A DNA stretch of 64,000 nucleotides, taken from contig NZ_JAANAT010000001.1 of assembly GCF_011089895.1 (NCBI RefSeq), forward strand, positions 1,488,001-1,552,000. Direction: 5' to 3'. Below are positions 9,629-18,134 of this stretch, piece after piece. The stretch comes from Mucilaginibacter inviolabilis (GTDB lineage Bacteria > Bacteroidota > Bacteroidia > Sphingobacteriales > Sphingobacteriaceae). How positions within the stretch are numbered: the stretch's first letter is position 1; every line of letters begins with the position of its first letter. A program made the translations under genes and the position numbers. The notes beneath the pieces are model-generated. The model did not search any database. It saw nothing but the letters and a program-made list of their open reading frames with translations, and was not told the origin of the DNA.

Positions 9629-10852
9629 CTATTTGAACTTCATGGCCAGGGTTACAATATTCGAATTCAGGCCGGTAGAGCGCATATAGTGGCCGGCCCT
9701 GATCTCCAATGAATTGAAATGCTGCCAGCCAAACACCCCCGTTGGAGGTGATAGCCTGATATTGGCCCCAACAAAATTGCTGTGTAAGGTAGAAAGATCA
9801 TAATCACTGGTGTAATAGGTATCCGTAGGCTTATGTTGTCCGTAAGGAGCGAAATAGCGCGTGCCTTGCTGGGTATTATACCGGTAATAAGGGCTCACCG
9901 ATACAAATGAAGTCAGCTTAATTGGTATTTCCACTTCTGCGGTGTGTGCACGGATGCCCCAGTTATCCATATAATACCGGTAAAATGTCCTGATCACAAA
10001 ATGATCATCCAGGAAGTAATTAAACCGCACCGCTATAGGGAGCTTGTACCGGCTGCCCGGCAGATTTTCTACCCGTTCAGATCCATCGGTAAAATAATCA
10101 CGCTGGTATTTGGTGGCCAGCAAGCCATGCTGATAAGATGGTTCAATGATCAGTAAGGCCTGCAGCCGCGATGTCAGCACCTGTGACAGGGAGAACGAAG
10201 TACTGAATGAATTGCGCGGACTATGATCGACCGGTCCTTTATCTTCACGATCTGATCCTGAACCATAGCCCGGCGGTCGCAGCTCAACCGGTAATATCAC
10301 TTTCCAGGTATCCAGGAAAACCATGCCCTTAAAATCAAACTGGGTATTCTTATCTTTAGACACCCTTGTAAGATTTATTCCACCGCCGAAAGACTGATAA
10401 TCGAACTCATGCGAATAAGATCCCGTCAGCCCGAAAGCATTACCGGTTTTGTCGTTTGAAACCGTCCAGTTCAAAGATGGGTATACACGGGTATCCTGCC
10501 TGGAGGCGGAGGAGATACTGTTCGGGTCAATCTTGTCAGAAGATGCCGAAGTATAATGATCCACACCCAGTTCAAATGTAAAAGTGTGCTTTTTACCGCT
10601 GGCACCATATTTTGATAATTGCAGATCAAAGGTATTGGCAAAGTCAGTCAGTTTTTCTGTACCAATACCGCCGGTAACCGCGGAATTATTGCCATCCTGG
10701 TGATAGTAAGCCGAAATGATATTGATCTCTTCAATTTTAAGTTTGCGGGCTTCATAGTTACTGGTATCTTTAACAGGTAATGTTTTGGTTTGCGCATGTG
10801 AAGCAACTATCCCTAAATATAGGGCGGCAACACACAGGTATATTTTTCTCAT
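9629..10852 (-). CDS. DUF3570 outer-membrane protein
   Basis: The 407-residue protein has a signal peptide (ending near VASHA) and a beta-barrel-like remainder rich in Tyr and alternating polar residues. It ends in MKFK. It matches my recollection of the DUF3570 family, which travels with DUF4266 lipoproteins, ApbE and a thioredoxin-like protein, exactly the arrangement here. The cluster is thought to serve an extracytoplasmic flavin-based redox function, but the role of the barrel is not established. It is the last gene of a four-gene operon, 15 bases after the DUF4266 gene. Confidence 0.75.
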   Translation of the reverse strand: MRKIYLCVAALYLGIVASHAQTKTLPVKDTSNYEARKLKIEEINIISAYYHQDGNNSAVTGGIGTEKLTDFANTFDLQLSKYGASGKKHTFTFELGVDHYTSASSDKIDPNSISSASRQDTRVYPSLNWTVSNDKTGNAFGLTGSYSHEFDYQSFGGGINLTRVSKDKNTQFDFKGMVFLDTWKVILPVELRPPGYGSGSDREDKGPVDHSPRNSFSTSFSLSQVLTSRLQALLIIEPSYQHGLLATKYQRDYFTDGSERVENLPGSRYKLPIAVRFNYFLDDHFVIRTFYRYYMDNWGIRAHTAEVEIPIKLTSFVSVSPYYRYNTQQGTRYFAPYGQHKPTDTYYTSDYDLSTLHSNFVGANIRLSPPTGVFGWQHFNSLEIRAGHYMRSTGLNSNIVTLAMKFK

Positions 10853-10867
10853 ATCAGCAACCAGCCT

Positions 10868-11095
10868 TTAGTTACATCCACAGCCGCCGCCGCTTTTTCC
10901 GCCATTAGCCCCCGAACCGCCTTCACGATACAGTTGAAAACTTTGCTCAAACTTCTGCGATTTACGAGCAGATAACTCCATTTCCGCGTCGTTTAACCTG
11001 TTCTTTTGATACGCTTTTACTGATGAGCAGGAACTTAATCCAAGAGCCGGTATACTACCAACCAGCAATAATTTAATGAGGGGTAACTTTTTCAT
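10868..11095 (-). CDS. DUF4266 lipoprotein
   Basis: A 75-residue lipoprotein with lipobox LSSC (Cys23 lipidated) and a C-terminus made of Gly with a GGGCGCN end, typical of DUF4266. The segment REGGSGANGG has some likeness to the ApbE flavinylation target (Asp-x-x-Ser/Thr-Gly-Ala-Thr). The ApbE gene lies only 3 bases upstream, so this small protein may be the flavin acceptor. That is inference; the match lacks the usual Asp and final Thr. Confidence 0.78.
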   Translation of the reverse strand: MKKLPLIKLLLVGSIPALGLSSCSSVKAYQKNRLNDAEMELSARKSQKFEQSFQLYREGGSGANGGKSGGGCGCN

Positions 11096-11098
11096 GTG

Positions 11099-12055
11099 CT
11101 AATTTTTGACGTTAATATTTCTGGAGGTGTAAAGCCGGTTCTCGTCATCAATAATGACGCAGGCGAGTTGTTGTAGTTGGTTTACCAGATCGAGCCCCAC
11201 GTGGATACCCATAACTGTTACAGGCGTGGCCATGGCATCAGCAAACTCGGCGCTGGGACAAATGATACTCACGCTTTTGATGCCACTTACCGGCAGTCCG
11301 GTTTTAGGATCAATGGTATGGGAATATTTTTTACCGTTGATAATGGCGTATTTCTCGTAGTTACCGGATGTAGCAATGGCCATATTGCTGATATTAAGTG
11401 TAGAAAAGGGTGTCATTTCCTTATCGGGGTCGGCAATAGCTATCGTCCAGGTATGGCCGTTGGGTTGTGTACCCCAGGTGATTAAATCTCCAGCTGCATT
11501 CACGATCCCGCTGACTACACCATTTTGTTGCAAAATAATTTTAGCGCGATCAGCTGCATAACCTTTTCCGATACCCCCAAAACCAATGCGCATACCTTTT
11601 TCTTTTAGGAAAACTGTTACGTTAGCAGGATCAAGAATGACATTCCTGTAATTAATCAGTCCAACGGATCGGCGCGCGGTTTCAGCATCTGGCAATGCTT
11701 TCATGTTGACGTCGAAGTTCCAGAGACTTTTATCTATCGAACCGTACGTGATATCGAATGCACCCTGGGTCAACTCTGATATTTTAAGGGAACGCTCTAT
11801 CAACTGGTAGACTTCGAGATCTACTCTTACTGGTTCGATACCTGCGGCTGCATTGATCTGGTTGGTCTGACTATCATCACTGAAAGTAGTTAGCAATTTT
11901 TCAATCCGGCTGATCTCGGCGACAGCCATATCAATACGGCTATCTGCCCAATCCACATCATCGCTAACCACGCTGATCTCGAACCTGTTTCCCATTAGCT
12001 TCAGGATTCGCTTATGCACGGTTTGTGCCTTTTCTATCGTTTCAATGACTGGCAT
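11099..12055 (-). CDS. apbE: FAD:protein FMN transferase (ApbE)
   Basis: The enzyme attaches FMN from FAD to Ser or Thr of target proteins outside the cytoplasm. Seen are the ApbE hallmarks: GGIGKGYAADRA near residue 165, NAAGDLITWG and YSHTIDPKTGLPV with the metal- and flavin-binding residues. The frame is open further upstream to 12112, but that extension lies wholly within the thioredoxin gene; I chose the ATG at 12055 (MPVIETIEKAQ), giving 318 residues and a 14-base overlap. No clear signal peptide or lipobox follows this start, which is odd for a periplasmic ApbE, so the true start or export route is uncertain. A redox role with the neighbouring DUF4266 and DUF3570 proteins is likely. 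Confidence 0.85.
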   Translation of the reverse strand: MPVIETIEKAQTVHKRILKLMGNRFEISVVSDDVDWADSRIDMAVAEISRIEKLLTTFSDDSQTNQINAAAGIEPVRVDLEVYQLIERSLKISELTQGAFDITYGSIDKSLWNFDVNMKALPDAETARRSVGLINYRNVILDPANVTVFLKEKGMRIGFGGIGKGYAADRAKIILQQNGVVSGIVNAAGDLITWGTQPNGHTWTIAIADPDKEMTPFSTLNISNMAIATSGNYEKYAIINGKKYSHTIDPKTGLPVSGIKSVSIICPSAEFADAMATPVTVMGIHVGLDLVNQLQQLACVIIDDENRLYTSRNINVKN

Positions 12056-12479
12056 TTGCAAAAGGTTTGATTTGATTAATAAACTGATCCACGGTTTCAT
12101 CAGGAAATCCATCCCATTCTTTTAATACCTTACCACGCTCATCAACCAACAATGTAAAAGGGAACTTACCATCGGGGTTATATTTGTCGGCCAGGATTTC
12201 GTTCAGCTTTACCTGCTCTTTGCTCAGTTGATTTTTCTTTTGCCGGGGAAAATCGGCACGTACTAAAACCAGGTGATCTGAGGCAAAATCATTGAATTTT
12301 TCTGATTCCAGGATTTCCTTCCTCAACCTTATGCATGGGCCACACCAATCGGATCCGGAGAAATTCACGAGGATTAGTTTATGTGCTGCTGCCGCTTCAA
12401 TTTGAGCTTTGTTAAAATCGCCAAGCCATTTAGGGAGATTGCTTGTAAATAGGAAAAGAAAGACAGTTAATAGTTTCAT
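12042..12479 (-). CDS. Exported thioredoxin-like protein
   Basis: A 145-residue thioredoxin-fold protein with an N-terminal signal peptide (residues 1-14, then SNLPKWLGDFN) and the active-site motif WCGPC near residue 46. The cis-Pro loop is represented by GKFPFTLLVDERGKV. It starts the ApbE/DUF4266/DUF3570 operon and overlaps ApbE by 14 bases. A role in delivering reducing power to the extracytoplasmic partners, or in keeping the Cys-containing DUF4266 tail reduced, is plausible but inferred. Confidence 0.85.
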   Translation of the reverse strand: MKLLTVFLFLFTSNLPKWLGDFNKAQIEAAAAHKLILVNFSGSDWCGPCIRLRKEILESEKFNDFASDHLVLVRADFPRQKKNQLSKEQVKLNEILADKYNPDGKFPFTLLVDERGKVLKEWDGFPDETVDQFINQIKPFANASH

Positions 12480-12819
12480 TTTTATCTGTTTTTAAGAGAG
12501 ACCCCTCAGCGATGTTCAAGTAGTTTGATACGCTGGAAGCCTCTATATCACTTCAGGAACAATAATATCAGGAGATTCTGTAGTTGGCATGAAAATGGCC
12601 TCATTTAACGGACTTTAACAAAATTCATCCGTCATTTAGATTATAAAACATGACTTACTGGCCAAAATCAGGCAAGGAATGATCTTTAGTTGATTTGGAA
12701 TTGAAAATGAAACATATTGGCGAGACACAACTTCAGATTTCCTCCAAATTTGTAAACTAAATTGGCGAGAGACCTGATTATTTCATCAAATAATCGTAGA
12801 ACATAGAGCTTAACATACG
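12480..12819. other. Gene-free interval between divergent genes
   Basis: About 340 AT-rich bases separate the thioredoxin-like gene from a small winged-helix gene transcribed the other way, so both promoters should lie here. A short near-repeat (ATTGGCGAGA followed by CAC or GAC) occurs near 12717 and 12762. No convincing -7 element, operator or small gene was found. Confidence 0.5.
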
Positions 12820-13092
12820 ATGATCAACCCTCAATACAGATCTTCTAAATCACGAATTACCAAACAACGGGAAAACCAGGACCGTATAAATATTCAAATA
12901 CTTGAATATATAAAGAGTGTTAACGAGGCAAAAGACGCGGAAACACTTTGGTTTGGGATGAGGGGTCAAGGGAGCAACATGAGCATCAGTTCATTTAATA
13001 CCAGGCTGAAAAAGTTAGTGGAAGCTGGTTTGGTTGAAAAAATATCTCAGCGCTATAATAAGCATTTTTACCGGATCACTCCTAAAGCTTAG
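12820..13092 (+). CDS. Small winged-helix DNA-binding protein
   Basis: The 90-residue basic protein consists essentially of one winged helix: an N-terminal helix (RINIQILEYIKSV), then a recognition-like helix (SISSFNTRLKKLVEAGLVEKIS) and a wing ending FYRITPKA. The pattern resembles MarR- or Fur-type N-terminal wings, but no effector or metal-binding domain follows. It is likely a small transcription factor or an accessory DNA-binding protein. The target is unknown; the divergent thioredoxin operon is one possibility. Confidence 0.65.
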   Translation: MINPQYRSSKSRITKQRENQDRINIQILEYIKSVNEAKDAETLWFGMRGQGSNMSISSFNTRLKKLVEAGLVEKISQRYNKHFYRITPKA

Positions 13093-13122
13093 TCTTATCT
13101 TATCATCCCATAATCAATTTCA

Positions 13123-14583
13123 TTATCGCATACTCAAAGGCTGATCCACACCATACAATGCCATTTCCAGGCTTTTATCCAGGTTATAAATATCGTTGTA
13201 AGTGATGTACTCCCCTTCTTTTACCTCACAAGTCAGGTAAGTGACTTTGATGGTAACCGGTTTTCTTAAATGAATATCCTGCCTGATGTATTTGACCATG
13301 CCGTTATGTAAGACCGCGATCTTTGCCGCTGAGCCATCATTTTTCAATAAAAGGGCGGCCAGCTTCTCCGCCTGCTCCACCCGGATACAGCCATGACTCA
13401 GCGCCCTTTCTTCTTTTTTAAAAAGCGCTTGTTCGGGTGTATCATGGAGGTATATGTCATACACATTCGGGAACCGGAAAACAAGCAAGCCCAGCGCATT
13501 GTCGCATCCGGCGGATTGCCTGGCAACATACAGATCCGGGTTGCGTTTGACATTTGCCAGATTGGCTTTAAGCGGTTCTACATAATTCCCCTTTTGGTCA
13601 TAGATCGCGAAGTGACTATTTTCAAGATATACCTTATCGGCAAGCGCCTTAGGCAGCACTTCCTGTCTGAATATTTTGGCGGGGATCCTCCATTCCGGAG
13701 CCGTAGTGAAGTAAGCGATTTTACTTAACAAGGTAGGTGTAGGATTTTCCGGTTTGCCTACGATAACCTTAAACTGATAAGTGGAATCAGGCAAATTTAA
13801 TTTTAAGCTGTAAGACGGTATATTGACCTGTACATAAACACTATCCCCGGTATTGGCCCAGCGTAAACGTTCCATATTAATGGCGACCTTTCTTACCTTC
13901 TCTTCCGGTATTTCATAACAGTCCCCCTGGTAAAGCCCTTCCATCAGGTGCATCTGGTATTGCATAGCCCTGTATTCTTTTGCTTTGGGCTGGACATTGG
14001 CCATAGCGGCCATAACATCTTTTTCCTGCAGCGCCCCGCTTAAATAGGCAGCGGCTTCAAATTCGATACTTCCCCCTTTATCGATCCGGCTTGCGGGGAG
14101 CTCAGGGTTCAGTTTGCCGTAATGCAGGTGGTTCATGAACGTGATCGCCGCATCCGTAAGCATGATATCAAAACGAGCCTGTATATCCGGTCTTACCTTC
14201 CCGGGGGTATCCAATATATCGTGCAAACGGCTGTACTGTAATTCCTGCGGGTGATAATCCGCATGTGAAAGCCCGAACTGCAGCACACAATCCAGCATCA
14301 GCATGGTTTGCCAGGCTGGCCCTGTCCCGCTTTGCGGTTTGATCCAGGCGGGTTTAAAACCGTTTTGCCGGTAAAAGCGCTGTACGGATTTTGGATAATA
14401 CAGCTGTACATCCAGGCGCCCGCCCTGTACCTGCTTTTCGATCTCGCGGTTCAACCCGGTATCAGCCGCCGGGACATCGCCCTTTTGCACAATTCTCATC
14501 TGGGCCTGACAATTTTGTAAATTGAATACACTTAACATCATTATCCCAAGGGATAATAAATATTGGCTGGATCTGGTTTTCAT
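13123..14583 (-). CDS. L,D-transpeptidase, YcbB/LdtD type
   Basis: The 486-residue exported peptidoglycan enzyme makes 3-3 crosslinks or remodels the wall. A signal peptide (about 1-27, possibly lipoprotein-like with LQNC) precedes a scaffold region, and the YkuD catalytic domain starts near residue 245 (VQVNIPSYSLKL). The active-site motif is SHGCIRV near residue 400, with the catalytic Cys and upstream His (YLHDTPEQALF) intact. Length fits the YcbB branch. It is a single gene, transcribed toward the small winged-helix gene; only 30 bases separate the two ends. Confidence 0.9.
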   Translation of the reverse strand: MKTRSSQYLLSLGIMMLSVFNLQNCQAQMRIVQKGDVPAADTGLNREIEKQVQGGRLDVQLYYPKSVQRFYRQNGFKPAWIKPQSGTGPAWQTMLMLDCVLQFGLSHADYHPQELQYSRLHDILDTPGKVRPDIQARFDIMLTDAAITFMNHLHYGKLNPELPASRIDKGGSIEFEAAAYLSGALQEKDVMAAMANVQPKAKEYRAMQYQMHLMEGLYQGDCYEIPEEKVRKVAINMERLRWANTGDSVYVQVNIPSYSLKLNLPDSTYQFKVIVGKPENPTPTLLSKIAYFTTAPEWRIPAKIFRQEVLPKALADKVYLENSHFAIYDQKGNYVEPLKANLANVKRNPDLYVARQSAGCDNALGLLVFRFPNVYDIYLHDTPEQALFKKEERALSHGCIRVEQAEKLAALLLKNDGSAAKIAVLHNGMVKYIRQDIHLRKPVTIKVTYLTCEVKEGEYITYNDIYNLDKSLEMALYGVDQPLSMR

Positions 14584-14687
14584 AACATTGAATTATGACA
14601 TAAAGGTCGACGCAGAAGGCTTCTTAAATAATGACGGAACGCACCTTATTTTTTGATCATCGGCACATCTGTTGACCAGGGACTTTA

Positions 14688-14725
14688 AACAGGAAAGCGC
14701 CGGTAATTACCGGCGCTTTCCTGTT
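14688..14725 (-). terminator. 38-bp near-loopless palindrome
   Basis: Arms 14688-14706 and 14707-14725 are perfect complements (AACAGGAAAGCGCCGGTAA and its complement), forming a very stable hairpin. It lies 38 bases past the stop of the CheY-like gene, so it most likely ends the kinase/receiver transcript. No strong T-run follows on the minus strand. Confidence 0.6.
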
Positions 14726-14762
14726 ATACGAATCCCCAATTCAGGCTAAAAAAACCACTTTC

Positions 14763-15197
14763 TTACACAATTTCCTTAAAATAATGATCTAACAGGGCGG
14801 TTACCATTTCAGGCCTCAGCGGTTTGTTCAGGAAAGTTACGACCTCCTTATCGATCAGGGCCATTGATTTGTCTTCCGGATTAAGCGAGGTCGACAGCAT
14901 AATGATGACCAACCTCGCTTTAAAACGCAGGTCCAGTCTGTTATAAGCCTCCATAAAATCCCATCCGTCTAAACCAGGCATATTGATGTCCAGGAAGATC
15001 AGGCCCGGCCTTGGGATTTCGGCTGTGTGCTCATAAATACCGGAATGGGTAATAAAGTCCAAAGCTTCCTGTACATTAGTGATCGATTTTACAGCGGTAT
15101 CCACCGCAGCCCTTTCAATCACTTTTTTATGTATAAAATTAGTCGGAAGATCATCATCAATCAACAGGATACCTTCCAGGCCCTCATATCTTTTCAT
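14763..15197 (-). CDS. Stand-alone CheY-like response regulator
   Basis: A 144-residue receiver domain without an output domain. The phospho-acceptor Asp lies in LIFLDINMPGLDGWDF near residue 71; the acidic pair is IDDD at 14-17 and the conserved Lys is in LNKPL. It is the type with an extended alpha4 region often found beside PAS histidine kinases in Bacteroidota. Its start overlaps the end of the upstream PAS kinase by four bases, so the pair is co-translated. It may relay phosphate onward or modulate the kinase. Confidence 0.9.
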   Translation of the reverse strand: MKRYEGLEGILLIDDDLPTNFIHKKVIERAAVDTAVKSITNVQEALDFITHSGIYEHTAEIPRPGLIFLDINMPGLDGWDFMEAYNRLDLRFKARLVIIMLSTSLNPEDKSMALIDKEVVTFLNKPLRPEMVTALLDHYFKEIV

Positions 15198-16303
15198 GCT
15201 GTAATCAAATAAGGTTTAAACGGAATGGTAAAGACAAAGGAACTTCCTTTGTCCTTATTCGGCTCCACGGAAATTTTGCCCCCGTGTAACTCGACTATTT
15301 TCTTACAATGGGCCAGGCCGATGCCATTACCTTCGTATTCGTTGCGGCCGTGCAACCGTTGAAAGATCAAAAAGATCTTTTCCTGGAACCTGGGGTCTAC
15401 ACCGATGCCATTATCTTTTATGGTAAAGCGCCAGCAAGCCGGTTCCTTTACCGCTGATATCTCAATTTCCGGAATTTCTTTTTTGTCCCTGAATTTGATG
15501 GCATTGCTGATCAGGTTCTGGAATAACTGGCCCAATTCTGTCGGATAACCTTTGATGACCGGCAGATCTTTATATACTACTTTCGCTCCTGAATTTTTAA
15601 TCTGGCTGGCCAGATCGGCCGTCAGGGTATTCAGAAGCTGGTTACAGTCGATGTTCGCCAAGATTTTTTCGGCGCCCAAATGGGAGTAATCCAACAGGTT
15701 CTTGATGAGGTTTTTCATCCGGTCAGTTGCCTGGACAATAAAATTCAAATAGGCTTTAGCATTTTCATCAAACAAATGCTGGTATTCGGTCTGAAAGAAT
15801 TCGACAAAGCTATTGACGGTGAATAAAGGTTCCTGAAGATCATGGGAAGCGATATAGACGAATTGTTCGATCTCCTTATTTTTGATTTCCAGGTTCTCAG
15901 CATGTCGGCGGATTGTCGTTTCGGAAAGCATTCTCTCGGTCAGGTCGCGCGTTATTTTGGCGAAGCCGGTTATGTTACCCTCATCGTCATGCAGCGCGGT
16001 AATGGTGACGGAGCCCCAGAAGGTTGTATTATCCTTCCTTACCCGCCAGCTTTCATTATAAACGGTCCCCTTCAAACTTGCTTCGGCAAGGAGCTTTTCT
16101 GGCAGACCGATCAGGAGATCGACAGCTGTATAAAAAATTCGGATATGCTGACCAATGATCTCTTCCGCCTTGTAGCCCTTGATTTTTTCGGCGCCCTTAT
16201 TCCAGGTCTCAACATTTCCCTTCCTGTCCAAAACTAAAATAGCATACCCCTCAATTTCCTCTACTAATTTTAATAACTGCAATTGTTTAATATGGGGTTC
16301 CAT
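15194..16303 (-). CDS. Soluble PAS-domain histidine kinase
   Basis: A cytoplasmic kinase of about 369 residues with no membrane helix. An N-terminal PAS domain (about 10-120, GYAILVLDRKGNVETWNKGAEKIKGY) is followed by a HisKA domain (YIASHDLQEPL) and an ATPase domain with DNGIGVDP and GNGIGLAHCKK. The PAS domain has no FixL-type heme residues. The frame extends to a TTG at 16393 or an ATG at 16381; I prefer the ATG at 16303 (MEPHIKQLQLL) because domain homology starts there. A TGAY-N4-RTCA operator and -7 element lie 104-146 bases upstream, placing it in the island's regulon. It is coupled to the CheY-like gene. Confidence 0.85.
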   Translation of the reverse strand: MEPHIKQLQLLKLVEEIEGYAILVLDRKGNVETWNKGAEKIKGYKAEEIIGQHIRIFYTAVDLLIGLPEKLLAEASLKGTVYNESWRVRKDNTTFWGSVTITALHDDEGNITGFAKITRDLTERMLSETTIRRHAENLEIKNKEIEQFVYIASHDLQEPLFTVNSFVEFFQTEYQHLFDENAKAYLNFIVQATDRMKNLIKNLLDYSHLGAEKILANIDCNQLLNTLTADLASQIKNSGAKVVYKDLPVIKGYPTELGQLFQNLISNAIKFRDKKEIPEIEISAVKEPACWRFTIKDNGIGVDPRFQEKIFLIFQRLHGRNEYEGNGIGLAHCKKIVELHGGKISVEPNKDKGSSFVFTIPFKPYLITA

Positions 16304-16406
16304 GAGGTCGATTTTTACCAGTTTTATCCTGATTTCAAGTATTTTAGCAGAACTTAAATGTACCGTTAAAATACCCGGCATTTGCACAATCAATAGGATA
16401 TATATA

Positions 16407-16449
16407 CAAATATCCTATGCCATGAGCGCATTAATTATGATAAAGATCA
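16407..16449 (-). promoter_or_regulatory. FixK-like operator and -7 element, PAS kinase
   Basis: The operator TGATAAAGATCA (16438-16449) overlaps the stop codon of the upstream kinase gene. On the minus strand GATATTTG (16407-16414) matches TAnnTTTG at seven of eight positions if N counts as a match. The centres are 33 bases apart, a class II-like arrangement. Confidence 0.6.
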
Positions 16450-17373
16450 CTCCATGAAATGATCCGGGTCAGCCGACAGCCGCGGAAATCTCAGCATAAA
16501 CACAGTCCCTTCATTTTCCCTGCTGCTGAAACTGAGATCACCACGCATGAGTTCTACATATCGTTTCACAATACTCAGACCCAGACCCGTCCCCTGAATA
16601 TCTTTCGCATTCGCCGCCCTGAAAAACGTTTCAAACAAGCGGTGCTGTTCTTTTTCCGGAATTCCGATACCCTGATCTCTTACCTGGACCTCCACCAACT
16701 GCCCGGTTATAGCCGTGATCAGTTCAATAACCCCGCCCTCGGGCGAATATTTGATCGCATTGGAGATCAGGTTGGAAAAACAATGCCGGACCAGATGCTG
16801 ATCCAGATAAACCTCCGTATCCTCCCCATGGTGACGGTAAAGCAATTGCTGCCCCCCTTTGGTCATGGCCTGCATGTCCTCCAGGATATCCCGGCCCAGG
16901 GAAGGCAGGTCAAAACATTTCATACTCAGGGAAATTTTGCCGGACTCTATCTTTTCCAGTGAGAGGACGTCATCGAGTATGGATGTCATTTGCTGTACGG
17001 CTATGTTGATCTTCTTCAGGTGCTGAAAGATCCTGGCCCGGTCAAGCCGGTCAAAATAATGTTCGATCGTGGAGGCGGATAACTGGATGCTGCTTAAAGG
17101 CGTTCGGAATTCATGGGAAGCTATAGAAACCATCTCGCCCTTCAGGCGGCTAACCTCCTTTTCCCGGGCTAATAAAATCTCCAGTTCTTCATTTACCTCC
17201 GGCAGCGACCGCGTATTGCGTTTCAAGGGGCGGTTACTTTTTTTCATAATCATCTGTGATATGTTGGGTTTAGGGAGCATGTTCGTAAGGTCTGTCATTT
17301 TTAAAATATTCTCCATATGGGGATGCGAATGATGCGTGCCGGTTCCAAAAGATCCCGGTCGTAAAGGAATCAT
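16447..17373 (-). CDS. Histidine kinase without sensor domain
   Basis: A soluble kinase of 308 residues. An 80-residue basic and coiled-coil leader precedes HisKA (SIASHEFRTPLSSIQLS) and a full ATPase domain (DQGIGIP, GTGLGLSIV). The catalytic half is clearly related to the FixL-like kinase at 25473: both share SHEFRTPLS-IQLS, a DVLSLEK or DFLSLEK motif and NLI-NAIKYS. The heme-PAS part is missing. It may phosphorylate the same receiver-CRP regulator without oxygen input. It ends the USP/MgtA/LOG operon. The ATG at 17373 is preferred over the TTG at 17376. Confidence 0.82.
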   Translation of the reverse strand: MIPLRPGSFGTGTHHSHPHMENILKMTDLTNMLPKPNISQMIMKKSNRPLKRNTRSLPEVNEELEILLAREKEVSRLKGEMVSIASHEFRTPLSSIQLSASTIEHYFDRLDRARIFQHLKKINIAVQQMTSILDDVLSLEKIESGKISLSMKCFDLPSLGRDILEDMQAMTKGGQQLLYRHHGEDTEVYLDQHLVRHCFSNLISNAIKYSPEGGVIELITAITGQLVEVQVRDQGIGIPEKEQHRLFETFFRAANAKDIQGTGLGLSIVKRYVELMRGDLSFSSRENEGTVFMLRFPRLSADPDHFME

Positions 17374-17403
17374 CAACCGGGCAACGATTTCCGCCAGAGG
17401 TTA

Positions 17404-18126
17404 TCAATCACGCTCAAACAGCCATTTGCGTGGTTTCTGCCGGCGTTTAGGTTTCAATCCGTACTGCCGGATACTTTTTTCACGGATCAGGTTTACGGCT
17501 TCTTCGATATCATCAGTAACCAGGTAAAGGAGGGTATCTGCATCGCCGATAGTCGCGTCTTTTTTCATTGCAGCGATATGCTCAAGCAATTCCCGGTGAT
17601 ACGTTTTTCCAAAAATGATGACCGGGAAATTATGTATCTTATGGGTCTGGATCAGCGTCAGGGCCTCAAAGAACTCGTCCAGTGTCCCGTATCCCCCGGG
17701 CATCACCACAAAAGCAAAGGAATATTTTACGAGCAATACTTTGCGCAGGAAAAAATGCTTCATATACACCCATTTATCCAGGTAGGCGTTCGGCAGCTGC
17801 TCCACGGGCAGCTGTATATTACAACCAACGGAGCGGCCACCCACATCTTTTGCGCCCCTGTTGGCGGCCTCCATTAAGCCGGGCCCACCGCCGGTTAAAA
17901 TAGTAAAACCTAAACCGGCAAATGCCGCACCCGCACGCCTCGCCAGCTCATAATACGGGTGATCCTCTTTGAACCTTGCGGAACCAAATACGGTAATACA
18001 GGGGCCAATAAAATGTAAAGCCCGCAAACCATGGATCAGGTCAATCATGGTTTGTAAGGTAAACTTCAACTCCTGCAGGCGCGAATGTGGTCCTTGCAGG
18101 AAACGGATCTCAGTTTGATTCATCAC
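17404..18126 (-). CDS. LOG-family protein (TIGR00730, lysine decarboxylase-like fold)
   Basis: A 240-residue Rossmann-fold protein with the family motifs GGGPGLMEAANRGA (about 78-91) and PGGYGTLDEFFEALTLIQ (about 146-163). Characterised relatives hydrolyse cytokinin nucleotides or other nucleoside 5'-monophosphates to the base and ribose 5-phosphate; the old lysine decarboxylase label is incorrect. It lies between the Mg-type ATPase (8-base gap) and the sensorless kinase. A role in nucleotide turnover during stress is inferred. Confidence 0.85.
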   Translation of the reverse strand: MMNQTEIRFLQGPHSRLQELKFTLQTMIDLIHGLRALHFIGPCITVFGSARFKEDHPYYELARRAGAAFAGLGFTILTGGGPGLMEAANRGAKDVGGRSVGCNIQLPVEQLPNAYLDKWVYMKHFFLRKVLLVKYSFAFVVMPGGYGTLDEFFEALTLIQTHKIHNFPVIIFGKTYHRELLEHIAAMKKDATIGDADTLLYLVTDDIEEAVNLIREKSIRQYGLKPKRRQKPRKWLFERD

Positions 18127-18134
18127 AAAAAAAA

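Noticed and set aside
12714..12775. Two ATTGGCGAGA copies as a direct-repeat operator
   Set aside because: Only two imperfect copies and no promoter context; too weak to call.
17404..18126. Lysine decarboxylase annotation
   Set aside because: The PGGYGTLDE and GGGPGLME motifs belong to LOG-type nucleotide hydrolases; no PLP decarboxylase features exist.
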